From NCBI GenBank assembly GCA_035288405.1, contig DATEAK010000328.1:1-7634 (forward strand): 7,634 nucleotides of DNA, written 5' to 3'. Positions 1-5,622 of the stretch are shown here, in pieces. The notes beneath the pieces were generated by a model that was given only the letters and a program-made list of their open reading frames with translations, was not told the origin of the DNA and searched no databases. Each line of letters starts with the position of its first letter. Within the stretch, counting starts at the first letter, position 1. Made by a program: the position numbers and the translations under genes. Origin of the DNA: JACPSX01 sp035288405 [NCBI: bacterium]. Its GTDB lineage: Bacteria > JACPSX01.

Positions 1-572
1 AGGGCGTACGTGGGAGTGCACAGGAGAACGGTAGCTCCGTTGTCCTGGATGGCATTGAGACGTTGGGTTGAATCGAGCCCGCCGCCCGGCAAAACCAAGG
101 CACCTACGAGCCGCGCGCCTTCCATAGCGGACCAGAAGCCGATGAAAGGGCCGAAGGAAAAGGCAAAGTAGATGCGGTCTCCGGGTCCCACCCCGCACCC
201 CGTAAAGATGTAGGCCCAGGCGCTCACGAACCAATCCCAGCTTTCGGCCGTATCGATCCAGCGCAGGGGCTGGCCTGTCGTCCCCGAGGTCTGATGGAAG
301 CGGATGTAGCGCTCCAGTGGATAGGTATGATCGGTCCCGAACAGAGGATAATCCCTTTGATTTTGAGAGAGTTCCGACTTGGTGGTGAAGGGGAGCCGCC
401 GCAGGTCGTCCAGAGTTTGAATCCGCTTCACGTCGACTTTCGCTTGCCGCCATTTCTCCTGGTAGAAGCAGTTCGACCGTACCACTTCATCGAGCAGGGC
501 CTGGAGCTTTTGCTCCTGTACAGAACAGATCTGATCCCGGCTCGCGGTCTCTAACTCTTTATTGGTATACAT
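1..572 (-). CDS. Phenylacetate-CoA ligase-like (PaaK family) adenylate-forming enzyme, N-terminal part, cut by window edge
   Basis: The frame is open from an ATG at 572 down to the window edge and gives 190 residues. A Shine-Dalgarno AGGAG-like site (AGGGAG, complement of 581-586) lies 8 nt upstream. The region around residues 52-70 reads like the 'tLeDLrrLPfTTKseL' stretch of PaaK-type ligases. Residues 94-102 (QTSGTTGQP) are the glycine-rich ATP/AMP-binding loop of the ANL adenylating superfamily. Known family members activate aryl or other carboxylic acids to acyl-CoA through an acyl-adenylate in the cytosol and are about 430 residues long, so more than half is missing here, including the adenylation core motifs and the mobile C-terminal domain. 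The specific acid cannot be inferred. The neighbouring IclR/amidohydrolase/Rieske genes suggest a catabolic role. Alternatives are other PaaK-like enzymes, such as those acting on benzoate or coenzyme F390-type substrates. Confidence 0.88.
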   Translation of the reverse strand, partial: MYTNKELETASRDQICSVQEQKLQALLDEVVRSNCFYQEKWRQAKVDVKRIQTLDDLRRLPFTTKSELSQNQRDYPLFGTDHTYPLERYIRFHQTSGTTGQPLRWIDTAESWDWFVSAWAYIFTGCGVGPGDRIYFAFSFGPFIGFWSAMEGARLVGALVLPGGGLDSTQRLNAIQDNGATVLLCTPTYA

Positions 573-597
573 ATAAATGACTCCCTGCGTTTATTCT

Positions 598-735
598 TCA
601 CCACGTGATCCAGGGCTCCCTGGCCGAGGTGTCCATCAGGCACGGGGATCCAAGGAGGTGGAAGTAGTTGCCGGGGTAGGGCAAAACAAAGGCTACTATA
701 TGCAGGTGCGGCCGAGACTTCAAGAGGATTTTCAT
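598..735 (-). other. Spacer between hicB and the ligase gene; only a doubtful 45-codon ORF
   Basis: The 214-bp gap 573-786 contains no recognisable gene. On the minus strand one ATG-initiated frame of 45 codons runs from 735 to a TGA at 598. Its product starts MKILLKSRPH and includes a hydrophobic stretch, HIVAFVLPY. I recognise no family, and there is no good Shine-Dalgarno site. It overlaps the likely ligase promoter, so it is probably not translated. The stretch may be decayed coding DNA left beside the damaged toxin-antitoxin locus, but that is inference. Confidence 0.2.
695..723 (-). promoter_or_regulatory. Candidate promoter for the PaaK-like ligase gene
   Basis: On the minus strand a TTGAAG box (complement of 718-723) lies exactly 17 nt from a TATAGT box (complement of 695-700), a good match to a sigma70-type promoter. 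Transcription would start near 688 and leave a leader of about 115 nt before the ATG at 572. This leader contains a short inverted repeat at 610-623. The call rests on motif matching only. Confidence 0.4.
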
Positions 736-786
736 TAGGTTGGCAGGCACTCGAGACGAGTAGAAAATCCGCTCTGAGCAGTACTC

Positions 787-1035
787 TCAAACCACTTGCT
801 TCAGTCTCTTTGTATTCTGGATGACAACCTTCGGATTCGGATTGGGTTTGGGAATAGGGAGTCTCTTTTCTTTCAAGAGGGAAAGGTGTTCTTCCATTCC
901 CCATTTTGCCTTATAAAGGCAATCCTCTATCGAATGCCCGACGCCGGTGAATCCTGAGATGTCGGGAGAATAGAAGGCGAAAAAACTAGGGTCTTCAGTT
1001 GCTTCAATGACCAGTGAATACTTCAACTCGATCAT
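787..1035 (-). CDS. hicB: HicB-family antitoxin (short form)
   Basis: This 82-residue protein matches the HicB / UPF0150 pattern. An opening strand LKYSLVIEA is followed by FFAFYSPDISGFTGVG (residues 18-33), which corresponds to the family's 'y.ayspdlpGc.t.G' segment. Next comes the helix SIEDCLYKAKWGMEEHLSLL (35-54), then the typical LPIPKP (59-64). HicB proteins neutralise HicA mRNA interferases with a partly degraded RNase H-like fold. Many carry a C-terminal helix-turn-helix or ribbon-helix-helix domain for autoregulation. None is visible here, so this is the short form and may not bind DNA. The ATG overlaps the stop of the upstream hicA remnant by one base (TAATG), the usual translational coupling in hicAB. 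Because hicA looks inactivated, this may be an orphan antitoxin. Confidence 0.8.
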   Translation of the reverse strand: MIELKYSLVIEATEDPSFFAFYSPDISGFTGVGHSIEDCLYKAKWGMEEHLSLLKEKRLPIPKPNPNPKVVIQNTKRLKQVV

Positions 1036-1136
1036 TACTGATCCTCCCCTCGCCGTTTCAATCCTGCCGCCCCCCCATCTTTGATCAGCTTGAAGCCATT
1101 GCGCTCCAAAAGCCGGATGAGTTCATTGAAAGTCAT
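1035..1136 (-). pseudogene. hicA: hicA toxin remnant: N and C termini joined, catalytic core missing
   Basis: This is a 33-residue frame starting MTFNELIRLLERNGFKL, a textbook HicA N-terminus ('ELI.LLe.nGf.l'). After residue 22 it passes straight to AAGLKRRGEDQ and stops. AAGLK resembles the C-terminal 'ILKaAGl' end of HicA proteins, which are normally about 60-90 residues. The whole middle is therefore absent: the G-S-H/I segment with the catalytic histidine and the 'vpvH' strand. The join lies at a run of seven G (complement of 1070-1076). The frame and the TAATG overlap with hicB survive, so the gene looks internally deleted rather than frameshifted. It begins 24 bp past the ggt stop and may be read from the ggt transcript. 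An unusually small intact peptide is possible but less likely. Confidence 0.65.
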
Positions 1137-1160
1137 GGATTTGGTTCCGCCAATTTTGGG

Positions 1161-2876
1161 TTACTGTGCCAAATCGACTCCTACACCGCGCGAATCCGAG
1201 GCGCCGTAGGGTAACCCCATGATCGGGTCAATCAAAATCGCCTGCACATTTCCCATGGAGCTGCTCTCTCGTATGGTATGTCCCATGGCTTCGAGGGCGT
1301 GAATGACCTCAGGAGAGAGGGCTCGCTTTTCGGCCAGAATCTCATCAGGCAGCCACTGATGGTGAATCCGGGGAGCGTCCACCGCCTCTCGGATGTTCAT
1401 GTGGTAATCAATCACGTTCAAGATGACTTGCGCAACGGTCGTGATGATCCGCGAACCACCGGGACTCCCCAGGACCAGAAACAGTTTGCCTTCCCGGAAG
1501 ACCATCGTCGGAGCCATGCTGCTCAGGGGGATTTTTCCGGGCGCAATGGCATTGGCTTCGTTGCCCACAAGCCCGTAGGCGTTGGGAACACCGGGCTTGG
1601 CGCTGAAGTCGTCCATCTCGTTATTGAGAAGAATCCCCGTGCCGGGAACGACGACTCCCGAGCCGAAGGTCGTATTGATGGTTTGCGTAAGGGCGACCGC
1701 ATTTCCTTCCCGGTCCACGACGGAGAGATGGGTCGTGTTGGAGCTCTCAAAGGAGATCGGATTTCCGAATTTTACTTCCCGACTTGGGGTCGCACGCTCC
1801 GGATGGATCTGCTCTCTCAGTGTGGCGGCATAGGATTTGGAGAGAAGACCCGCTAGTGGAATTTTGACAAACGCGGGATCGCCCAGAAACTGGGCACGGT
1901 CCGCGTAGGCCCGGCGAAAGGCTTCCACCATCCGGTGGACGGCTGCGGGCGACTTGCGGCCCAGTCTCGCCAGGTCGTAGCCCTCCAAGATGTTTAGGAT
2001 CTCCATGAGATGAACGCCGCCGGAACTGGGCGGCGGCATAGAGACAATTTCATAGCTCCGGTAGGTTCCGCGCACGGGCGTGCGCACAGTGGGCCTGTAG
2101 GAGGCCAGATCCTGTTGGGAGATGAGCCCGCCGTTTCGCCGCATTTCCTTATCGATGATATCTGCAATGGAATCCTCGTAGAAGATGCGGACCCCTTTCT
2201 GGGCAATGGCCTTGAGAGTTCCGGCCAGATCTTTTTGGATCAGAGTGGAGCCAATCGGAGGAGGCTCCCCATTTTTGAGGAAGATCTGCCGGCTGGCGGG
2301 GAACTTCGCCAGCTTTTCCTGCTTCGCTTTGATCTCTTCCTGAAGAGTTTGACTGACCGGAAATCCCCGGTCCGCATAGCGGATCGCCGGAGAGAGAACT
2401 TGCGGGAGAGACTTGCTTCCGTATTTCTGCAAAGCCAGGATTAGGCCCGCTACAGTGCCGGGGACCGCGGCAGCCCGGTAGCCTTCTGTGCTAAGCCCCG
2501 GCACGACGTTACCCGACTTGTCCAGGTACATATCCCGCGAGGCCTTCAGCGCTGCCTTTTCCCGATAATCGAGAGCCACCACCTCGCCGCTCTTGCCGTT
2601 TCGAATGAGCATAAAGCCGCCGCCGCCGATTCCGGAGCTCTGGGGTTCCACCACGCTCAGAACGAAGGCCATAGCCACTGCGGCGTCCACGGCGTTGCCG
2701 CCTGCTTTGAGGATTTCAATCCCGGCACGGGAAGCCAGGGGATGGGCGGAGGCCACCATTCCGTGAGCGCTCTGCATAGAAGAGCGCTCTGCAGCGGTTC
2801 CGGCTAGTGGGGCGGATACGAGGAGGAGGCTCAGGAGTACTAACATCCAGAGCGTACGACCTTTTTTAGGGTACAC
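1161..2876 (-). CDS. ggt: Gamma-glutamyltransferase (glutathione hydrolase), periplasmic
   Basis: The 571-residue product is a full-length gamma-glutamyltransferase, an N-terminal-nucleophile hydrolase that removes or transfers the gamma-glutamyl group of glutathione and related amides. The precursor cleaves itself into large and small subunits. Residues 1-29 form a signal peptide: basic KKGR, a leucine-rich core, then AGTAA before E30. The predicted autocleavage site is before Thr381 in NTTHLSVVD, giving a small subunit of 191 residues. By analogy with the E. coli enzyme, Arg105 (LDYRE), Thr399, Asn401, Asp423 (EMDDF), Ser452-Ser453 (PLSSM) and Gly473-Gly474 (SPGGSR) are the expected active-site and oxyanion residues. 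The lid-loop region (PNAYGLVGNEANA, 431-443) is present. The start is a GTG at 2876. It is preferred over ATG 2846 because the latter would lose the basic n-region, and a GGGGGA site lies 6 nt upstream. It is divergent from the IclR gene. The likely role is glutathione or peptide scavenging. Confidence 0.96.
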   Translation of the reverse strand: MYPKKGRTLWMLVLLSLLLVSAPLAGTAAERSSMQSAHGMVASAHPLASRAGIEILKAGGNAVDAAVAMAFVLSVVEPQSSGIGGGGFMLIRNGKSGEVVALDYREKAALKASRDMYLDKSGNVVPGLSTEGYRAAAVPGTVAGLILALQKYGSKSLPQVLSPAIRYADRGFPVSQTLQEEIKAKQEKLAKFPASRQIFLKNGEPPPIGSTLIQKDLAGTLKAIAQKGVRIFYEDSIADIIDKEMRRNGGLISQQDLASYRPTVRTPVRGTYRSYEIVSMPPPSSGGVHLMEILNILEGYDLARLGRKSPAAVHRMVEAFRRAYADRAQFLGDPAFVKIPLAGLLSKSYAATLREQIHPERATPSREVKFGNPISFESSNTTHLSVVDREGNAVALTQTINTTFGSGVVVPGTGILLNNEMDDFSAKPGVPNAYGLVGNEANAIAPGKIPLSSMAPTMVFREGKLFLVLGSPGGSRIITTVAQVILNVIDYHMNIREAVDAPRIHHQWLPDEILAEKRALSPEVIHALEAMGHTIRESSSMGNVQAILIDPIMGLPYGASDSRGVGVDLAQ

Positions 2877-2920
2877 GGTGATTCCCCCGATCTCCTTGAC
2901 AGAGCGGTTGAGTTTTGTTA

Positions 2921-2926
2921 ATTATA
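2921..2926 (-). promoter_or_regulatory. -10 box of the likely ggt promoter
   Basis: A perfect TATAAT is present on the minus strand, 48 nt upstream of the ggt GTG start, in a locally AT-rich stretch. Transcription would begin near 2914, giving a leader of about 38 nt. At 17-nt spacing the -35 position reads AGATAC, a poor match, so the promoter may be weak or activator-dependent. Confidence 0.45.
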
Positions 2927-3065
2927 ACCGACCCCATCACAAGGTATCTCGTTCTTTTATCGGTATTTCCTTGCGGAAGCGGCGCTGTCACAGAGGGTTT
3001 CTTGAGGTGAGTGTCTCTCCTGGAGGGAGCAGGACGATTTCCGCCGATGCGCCTTAAAAAAGATC

Positions 3066-3095
3066 TTGACACCGATGCGATCGTTCACCTATTCT
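3066..3095 (+). promoter_or_regulatory. Candidate sigma70-type promoter of the IclR-family gene
   Basis: A consensus TTGACA (3066-3071) is followed after 18 nt by TATTCT (3090-3095, four of six consensus bases). The predicted start is near 3102, giving a leader of about 32 nt to the ATG at 3134. The promoter lies inside the longer open frame that begins at 3011, which supports choosing the later ATG as the true start. Confidence 0.5.
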
Positions 3096-3104
3096 TACCA
3101 GTGT

Positions 3105-3118
3105 TTCATATATCTGAA
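3105..3118. promoter_or_regulatory. Candidate IclR-type operator, 14-bp near-palindrome
   Basis: TTCATATATCTGAA is a dyad with six of seven base pairs matched. It lies immediately downstream of the predicted IclR transcription start and upstream of its Shine-Dalgarno site. IclR-family proteins commonly bind short palindromes in their own promoter region and repress themselves. The size and position fit that role, but binding is inferred. Confidence 0.35.
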
Positions 3119-3133
3119 CAAGGGTCAAGATCC

Positions 3134-4057
3134 ATGGCTGCCGAAAAACTGGTTGGTTCCGTCAACAAGACCCTCGCGATTCTAAGCGCCTTTACCCGGG
3201 ACAAGATGGAGCGTGGGGTCAGTGAACTGAGCCGAGAGCTGGGACTCCACAAGGCGACGGTGCATCATATTCTGAAAGATCTGGAGCGCTGGTCTTTCGT
3301 GCAGCAGGATGAAAAGACTCAAAAATACCGTCTGGGAATGCGGCTCCTGGAGCTGGGAGATCTCGTCCGCGGGGATTCCGATCTCATCCGGAACAGCCAG
3401 TCCTTCTTGAATGAGCTCGGCAGGAAGACCGGAGGGACCGTGACTCTAAGGGTTCTGGAGAGGGACGGCTTGTTGGTCCTGGCCAAAGCGGAGAGCGTGC
3501 ACAGCCTGAAAGTCACCTATGATGTCGGTTCCCGCCTTCCTTGCAACTTTGGCGCTTCGGGAAAACTACTCCTGGCTTTCTTGCCGGTCAAGGAGTTTCG
3601 GAGGCTGGCCAGGGAGGGAAAGATCAAGAAGCTGACTCCCCGGACGGTGGTCGATCCCCGGGAGCTTGAACAGGAGTTTGAGAAAATCCGCCGCCGCGGT
3701 TATGCCTTTAGCAGCGAGCAAGCCATCAGCGGAGCTCGCGGGGTGGCGGCTCCCATACGGGACCGGCTCGGCATTGTGGTGGCGGCTCTCGGTATCAGCA
3801 TGCCGATAAGCCTCCTCCCGCAAAATAAAGTTCCGGAGATCAGCCGTGAGATTCTTGAAACTGCAGACGCAATCTCCACCCGCCTGGGCTACAGGCTACA
3901 GATCGATGAAGAGCGGATGGATAGAGGAGCAAGGGATGGCGACCGAAGAGCTGCGGCACGGAAAAGAGTGAGTCCGGAATTTGATGATCCGGGTGGGCCT
4001 CTACGACTCACTCATGTAAAAAGGAGGTATAATTCAACTCAACAATTGATGCCCTAG
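3134..4057 (+). CDS. IclR-family transcriptional regulator with a C-terminal extension
   Basis: From ATG 3134 the product has 307 residues. Residues 8-70 form the winged helix-turn-helix: VNKTLAILSAF, then the HTH ELSRELGLHKATVHHILKDL at 31-50, then a wing ending KYRLGMRLLELG. Residues 85-255 match the IclR effector domain, including GASGKLLLAFLP (140-151) and RRRGYAFSSEQAISGARGVAAPI (187-209). Family members bind small aromatic or organic acids and repress or activate adjacent catabolic genes. The frame is open further upstream to 3011, but ATG 3134 has an AAGGG site 9 nt away, gives the usual short N-terminus and lies downstream of a good promoter. The family usually ends near LGYR (about residue 254). 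About 50 further basic, low-similarity residues follow, probably from loss of an earlier stop. The amidohydrolase operon 53 bp downstream is the likely target. Confidence 0.92.
   Translation: MAAEKLVGSVNKTLAILSAFTRDKMERGVSELSRELGLHKATVHHILKDLERWSFVQQDEKTQKYRLGMRLLELGDLVRGDSDLIRNSQSFLNELGRKTGGTVTLRVLERDGLLVLAKAESVHSLKVTYDVGSRLPCNFGASGKLLLAFLPVKEFRRLAREGKIKKLTPRTVVDPRELEQEFEKIRRRGYAFSSEQAISGARGVAAPIRDRLGIVVAALGISMPISLLPQNKVPEISREILETADAISTRLGYRLQIDEERMDRGARDGDRRAAARKRVSPEFDDPGGPLRLTHVKRRYNSTQQLMP
4028..4033 (+). promoter_or_regulatory. Possible -10 box for the amidohydrolase-Rieske operon
   Basis: TATAAT lies 78 nt upstream of the amidohydrolase ATG, inside the extended C-terminal codons of the IclR gene. 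No -35 match is visible at 16-18 nt spacing, so if functional it would need an activator, which some IclR proteins are. It directly follows AAGGAGGT (4021-4028), a perfect Shine-Dalgarno sequence that has no usable start codon at normal distance. Confidence 0.25.
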
Positions 4058-4089
4058 TCGGCTTGATACGCCGTACAACCTAGGACTAG
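4054..4089 (+). promoter_or_regulatory. Inverted-repeat structure in the 5' leader of the amidohydrolase operon
   Basis: CTAGT (4054-4058) pairs with ACTAG (4085-4089). Directly inside the left arm, CGGC (4059-4062) pairs with GCCG (4070-4073) across the loop TTGATAC, leaving an 11-nt unpaired stretch on the right. No U-tract follows, so it is not a standard intrinsic terminator. It lies 9-22 nt before the operon's Shine-Dalgarno site and could be an operator or an RNA leader structure. Confidence 0.25.
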
Positions 4090-4110
4090 CCAATAAAGAG
4101 AGGGGGATTT

Positions 4111-5166
4111 ATGGCAGTCAGCGGTTTTACCGTCATTGACACGGATGCGCATTATCTCGAGTCTTTCCAGGAAGTCGCCAAGTACATGGAGGAGCCTTAT
4201 AAGTCACGGCTCCTCAAGTCCGCCCATAGATTGATTCCAACCACAACCGGGGACCGCTTCCTGGAAGGGAGAATTCGCCGCGACGAAGTCTCCTATCCCC
4301 AGAAACCCATGACGCCTGACGAAATTCCGGCGGCCCAGAAGCGCCTCGGGGTGGATGTCTCGGTCATCCTGCCGAACAATCTACTGGAGCTCGGCAAGTT
4401 TCCCATCAAGAACATGGCTTTAGCTCTCTGCCAGGGGTTTAATGACTACATGCTGGACCAGATTGTGGATCCCAAGAGGGGGATCTACACGATGGTCTTT
4501 GTTCCGCTCCTGGATCCTCCCGAGTCCGCTAAGCTGATCGACCGGGTGGGCAAGCACCCCGGTGTATCCGCCGTCTGCTTTATCAGCGCCAACGTGGAGC
4601 CTCCGCTGGGGGACACGTTCTACAATCCCGTCTACGAGGCGGCGCAGCGCAACGGGCTTCCCATCGTCTATCACAGCGCGGGCTCGGACCTGCATGACTT
4701 CTTCGTGAGAGGGTTTCAGACTTTTGCGGAGACCCACTCCCTGGGATTTGTTTTCTGGAATTACATTCACATGACCAGTGTCGTCATGGAAGGGATTCCG
4801 GAGCGTTTCCCCGGGATTAAGTTTGCGTTTCAAGAGTCCGGGATCTTCTGGGTTCCCCAGCTCATGTACCGCTTGGACAATGCCTACATGAAGCGGCGCT
4901 CCGAGTCGCCGCTCTTGAAGAAACTGCCCAGCGAGTACATACGGGAATTTCGGTTTGGCACCCAGCCCCTGGAATCTCCCAAGAACATGGATCATCTTAA
5001 GTACGCCTTTGAGATGGTGGATGCGGAAAATACATTAATGTTTTCCACCGACTATCCTCATTGGGATTTTGATCCCCCTTCCACGATTACCGACTTGCCC
5101 TTTCTGAGTCACAAGGCGAAGACGCGAATTCTTAGTGAAAATGCCGAGAACTTTTTCCGGTTTTAA
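4111..5166 (+). CDS. Amidohydrolase-family protein (Amidohydrolase_2 / ACMSD-like TIM barrel)
   Basis: The 351-residue soluble protein has the layout of PF04909 metal-dependent hydrolases and decarboxylases. VIDTDAHYLE (residues 8-17) supplies the first strand with Asp10, Asp12 and His14 in place of the more usual HxH. IVYHSAG (185-191) gives His188. FAFQESGIFWVP (238-249) carries Glu242 where ACMSD-type enzymes have a catalytic histidine. MFSTDYPHWD (310-319) gives Asp314, the conserved barrel-end aspartate. IHMTSVVMEGIPERFPGIK (219-237) is the family's conserved 'sGvler.P.lk' region. There is no signal peptide. Family members hydrolyse C-N bonds or decarboxylate/hydrate aromatic acids; which applies cannot be read here. 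It lies 12 bp upstream of the Rieske gene, clearly in an operon. The ATG has GAGAGGGGGA just upstream. Confidence 0.9.
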   Translation: MAVSGFTVIDTDAHYLESFQEVAKYMEEPYKSRLLKSAHRLIPTTTGDRFLEGRIRRDEVSYPQKPMTPDEIPAAQKRLGVDVSVILPNNLLELGKFPIKNMALALCQGFNDYMLDQIVDPKRGIYTMVFVPLLDPPESAKLIDRVGKHPGVSAVCFISANVEPPLGDTFYNPVYEAAQRNGLPIVYHSAGSDLHDFFVRGFQTFAETHSLGFVFWNYIHMTSVVMEGIPERFPGIKFAFQESGIFWVPQLMYRLDNAYMKRRSESPLLKKLPSEYIREFRFGTQPLESPKNMDHLKYAFEMVDAENTLMFSTDYPHWDFDPPSTITDLPFLSHKAKTRILSENAENFFRF

Positions 5167-5178
5167 AGGAGGGGGAAA

Positions 5179-5541
5179 ATGGCGAAACATCGAATTGCCC
5201 GGGTGGAAGAGATCCCGGCTGGTGAAAGGAAGTTGGTGGAGGCGGGAGGGAAATCCATCGGAGTTTTCAACGTGAGGGGGGAATATCACGCTCTGGAAAA
5301 TGTCTGTTGTCACCGGGGAGGGCCGGTCTGCGAGGGGAACGTGTTTGGCCGGCTGGAGTCCGAGGTGTTGCCCGACAATCGCATCCGGGAGTACTACGCC
5401 ACGGAGGGGGACGTGATCGCCTGCCCGTGGCACGGCTGGGAATACGAGATCCCGAGCGGGGAATGCCTGGCCGATCGCACCTATAAACTGCGCAAGTTCC
5501 CCGTTGTGATCGAAGAGGGAGCCGTTTGGGTAGTCGTGTAA
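5179..5541 (+). CDS. Rieske [2Fe-2S] ferredoxin-like protein with a long inter-motif insertion
   Basis: This 120-residue single-domain protein has both Rieske motifs: Cys43-x-His45 (in VCCHRGGP) and Cys82-x-x-His85 (in CPWHGW). Together they ligate a [2Fe-2S] cluster through two cysteines and two histidines. About 36 residues separate the two motifs. Ordinary Rieske ferredoxins have roughly 15-20, so there is an insertion around residues 52-79 (acidic and arginine-containing, starting EGNVFGRLE). C-terminal residues 86-120 form the closing strands expected of the fold. No signal or transmembrane segment is seen, so it is cytosolic. It follows the amidohydrolase by 12 bp with a strong GGAGG site 6 nt before its ATG. 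The pairing implies electron transfer or cluster-mediated sensing linked to the amidohydrolase pathway, but no oxygenase or reductase is in view. Confidence 0.92.
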   Translation: MAKHRIARVEEIPAGERKLVEAGGKSIGVFNVRGEYHALENVCCHRGGPVCEGNVFGRLESEVLPDNRIREYYATEGDVIACPWHGWEYEIPSGECLADRTYKLRKFPVVIEEGAVWVVV

Positions 5542-5608
5542 TCTGTAGTGGATCTCCCCACCCCATCTCTTTGCGGTAGTGACACGTCGGCGAAGTGCTC
5601 GGGGGTGC

Positions 5609-5620
5609 GCCCCTTGGGGC
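5609..5620 (+). promoter_or_regulatory. Short GC hairpin overlapping the yqeC ribosome-binding region
   Basis: GCCCC and GGGGC are separated by only TT and end 2 nt before the ATG at 5623. The right arm is also the only Shine-Dalgarno-like sequence. If the RNA folds (with a loop wider than TT), it could lower initiation. It may be only a by-product of the GC-rich junction. Confidence 0.2.
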
Positions 5621-5622
5621 TG

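Noticed and set aside
610-623. CCAGGG-CT-CCCTGG inverted repeat as a terminator after hicB
   Set aside because: The stem is short, the loop too tight, and no run of T follows on either strand.
585-680. A minus-strand frame reading IPVPDGHLGQGALDHVV that faintly resembles the C-terminal half of a HicA toxin
   Set aside because: Similarity is only to a loose pattern, the catalytic histidine segment is missing, and the true hicA start and end are already found upstream of hicB.
1278-1856. Long plus-strand open frame of 192 codons
   Set aside because: It lies entirely antisense to ggt, whose protein is full-length with all catalytic residues; the antisense product matches no family.
2896-2901. 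Plus-strand TTGACA as a second -35 box for the IclR gene
   Set aside because: The nearest -10-like sequence (2923-2928) is 21 nt away, outside the usual spacing; the match at 3066-3095 is better.
3011-3133. Upstream extension of the IclR frame to ATG 3011
   Set aside because: It would place the promoter and the operator-like dyad inside the coding region and add 41 residues unlike the family N-terminus.
4420-4995. Minus-strand open frame of 191 codons
   Set aside because: It is antisense to the well-supported amidohydrolase and has no recognisable motif.
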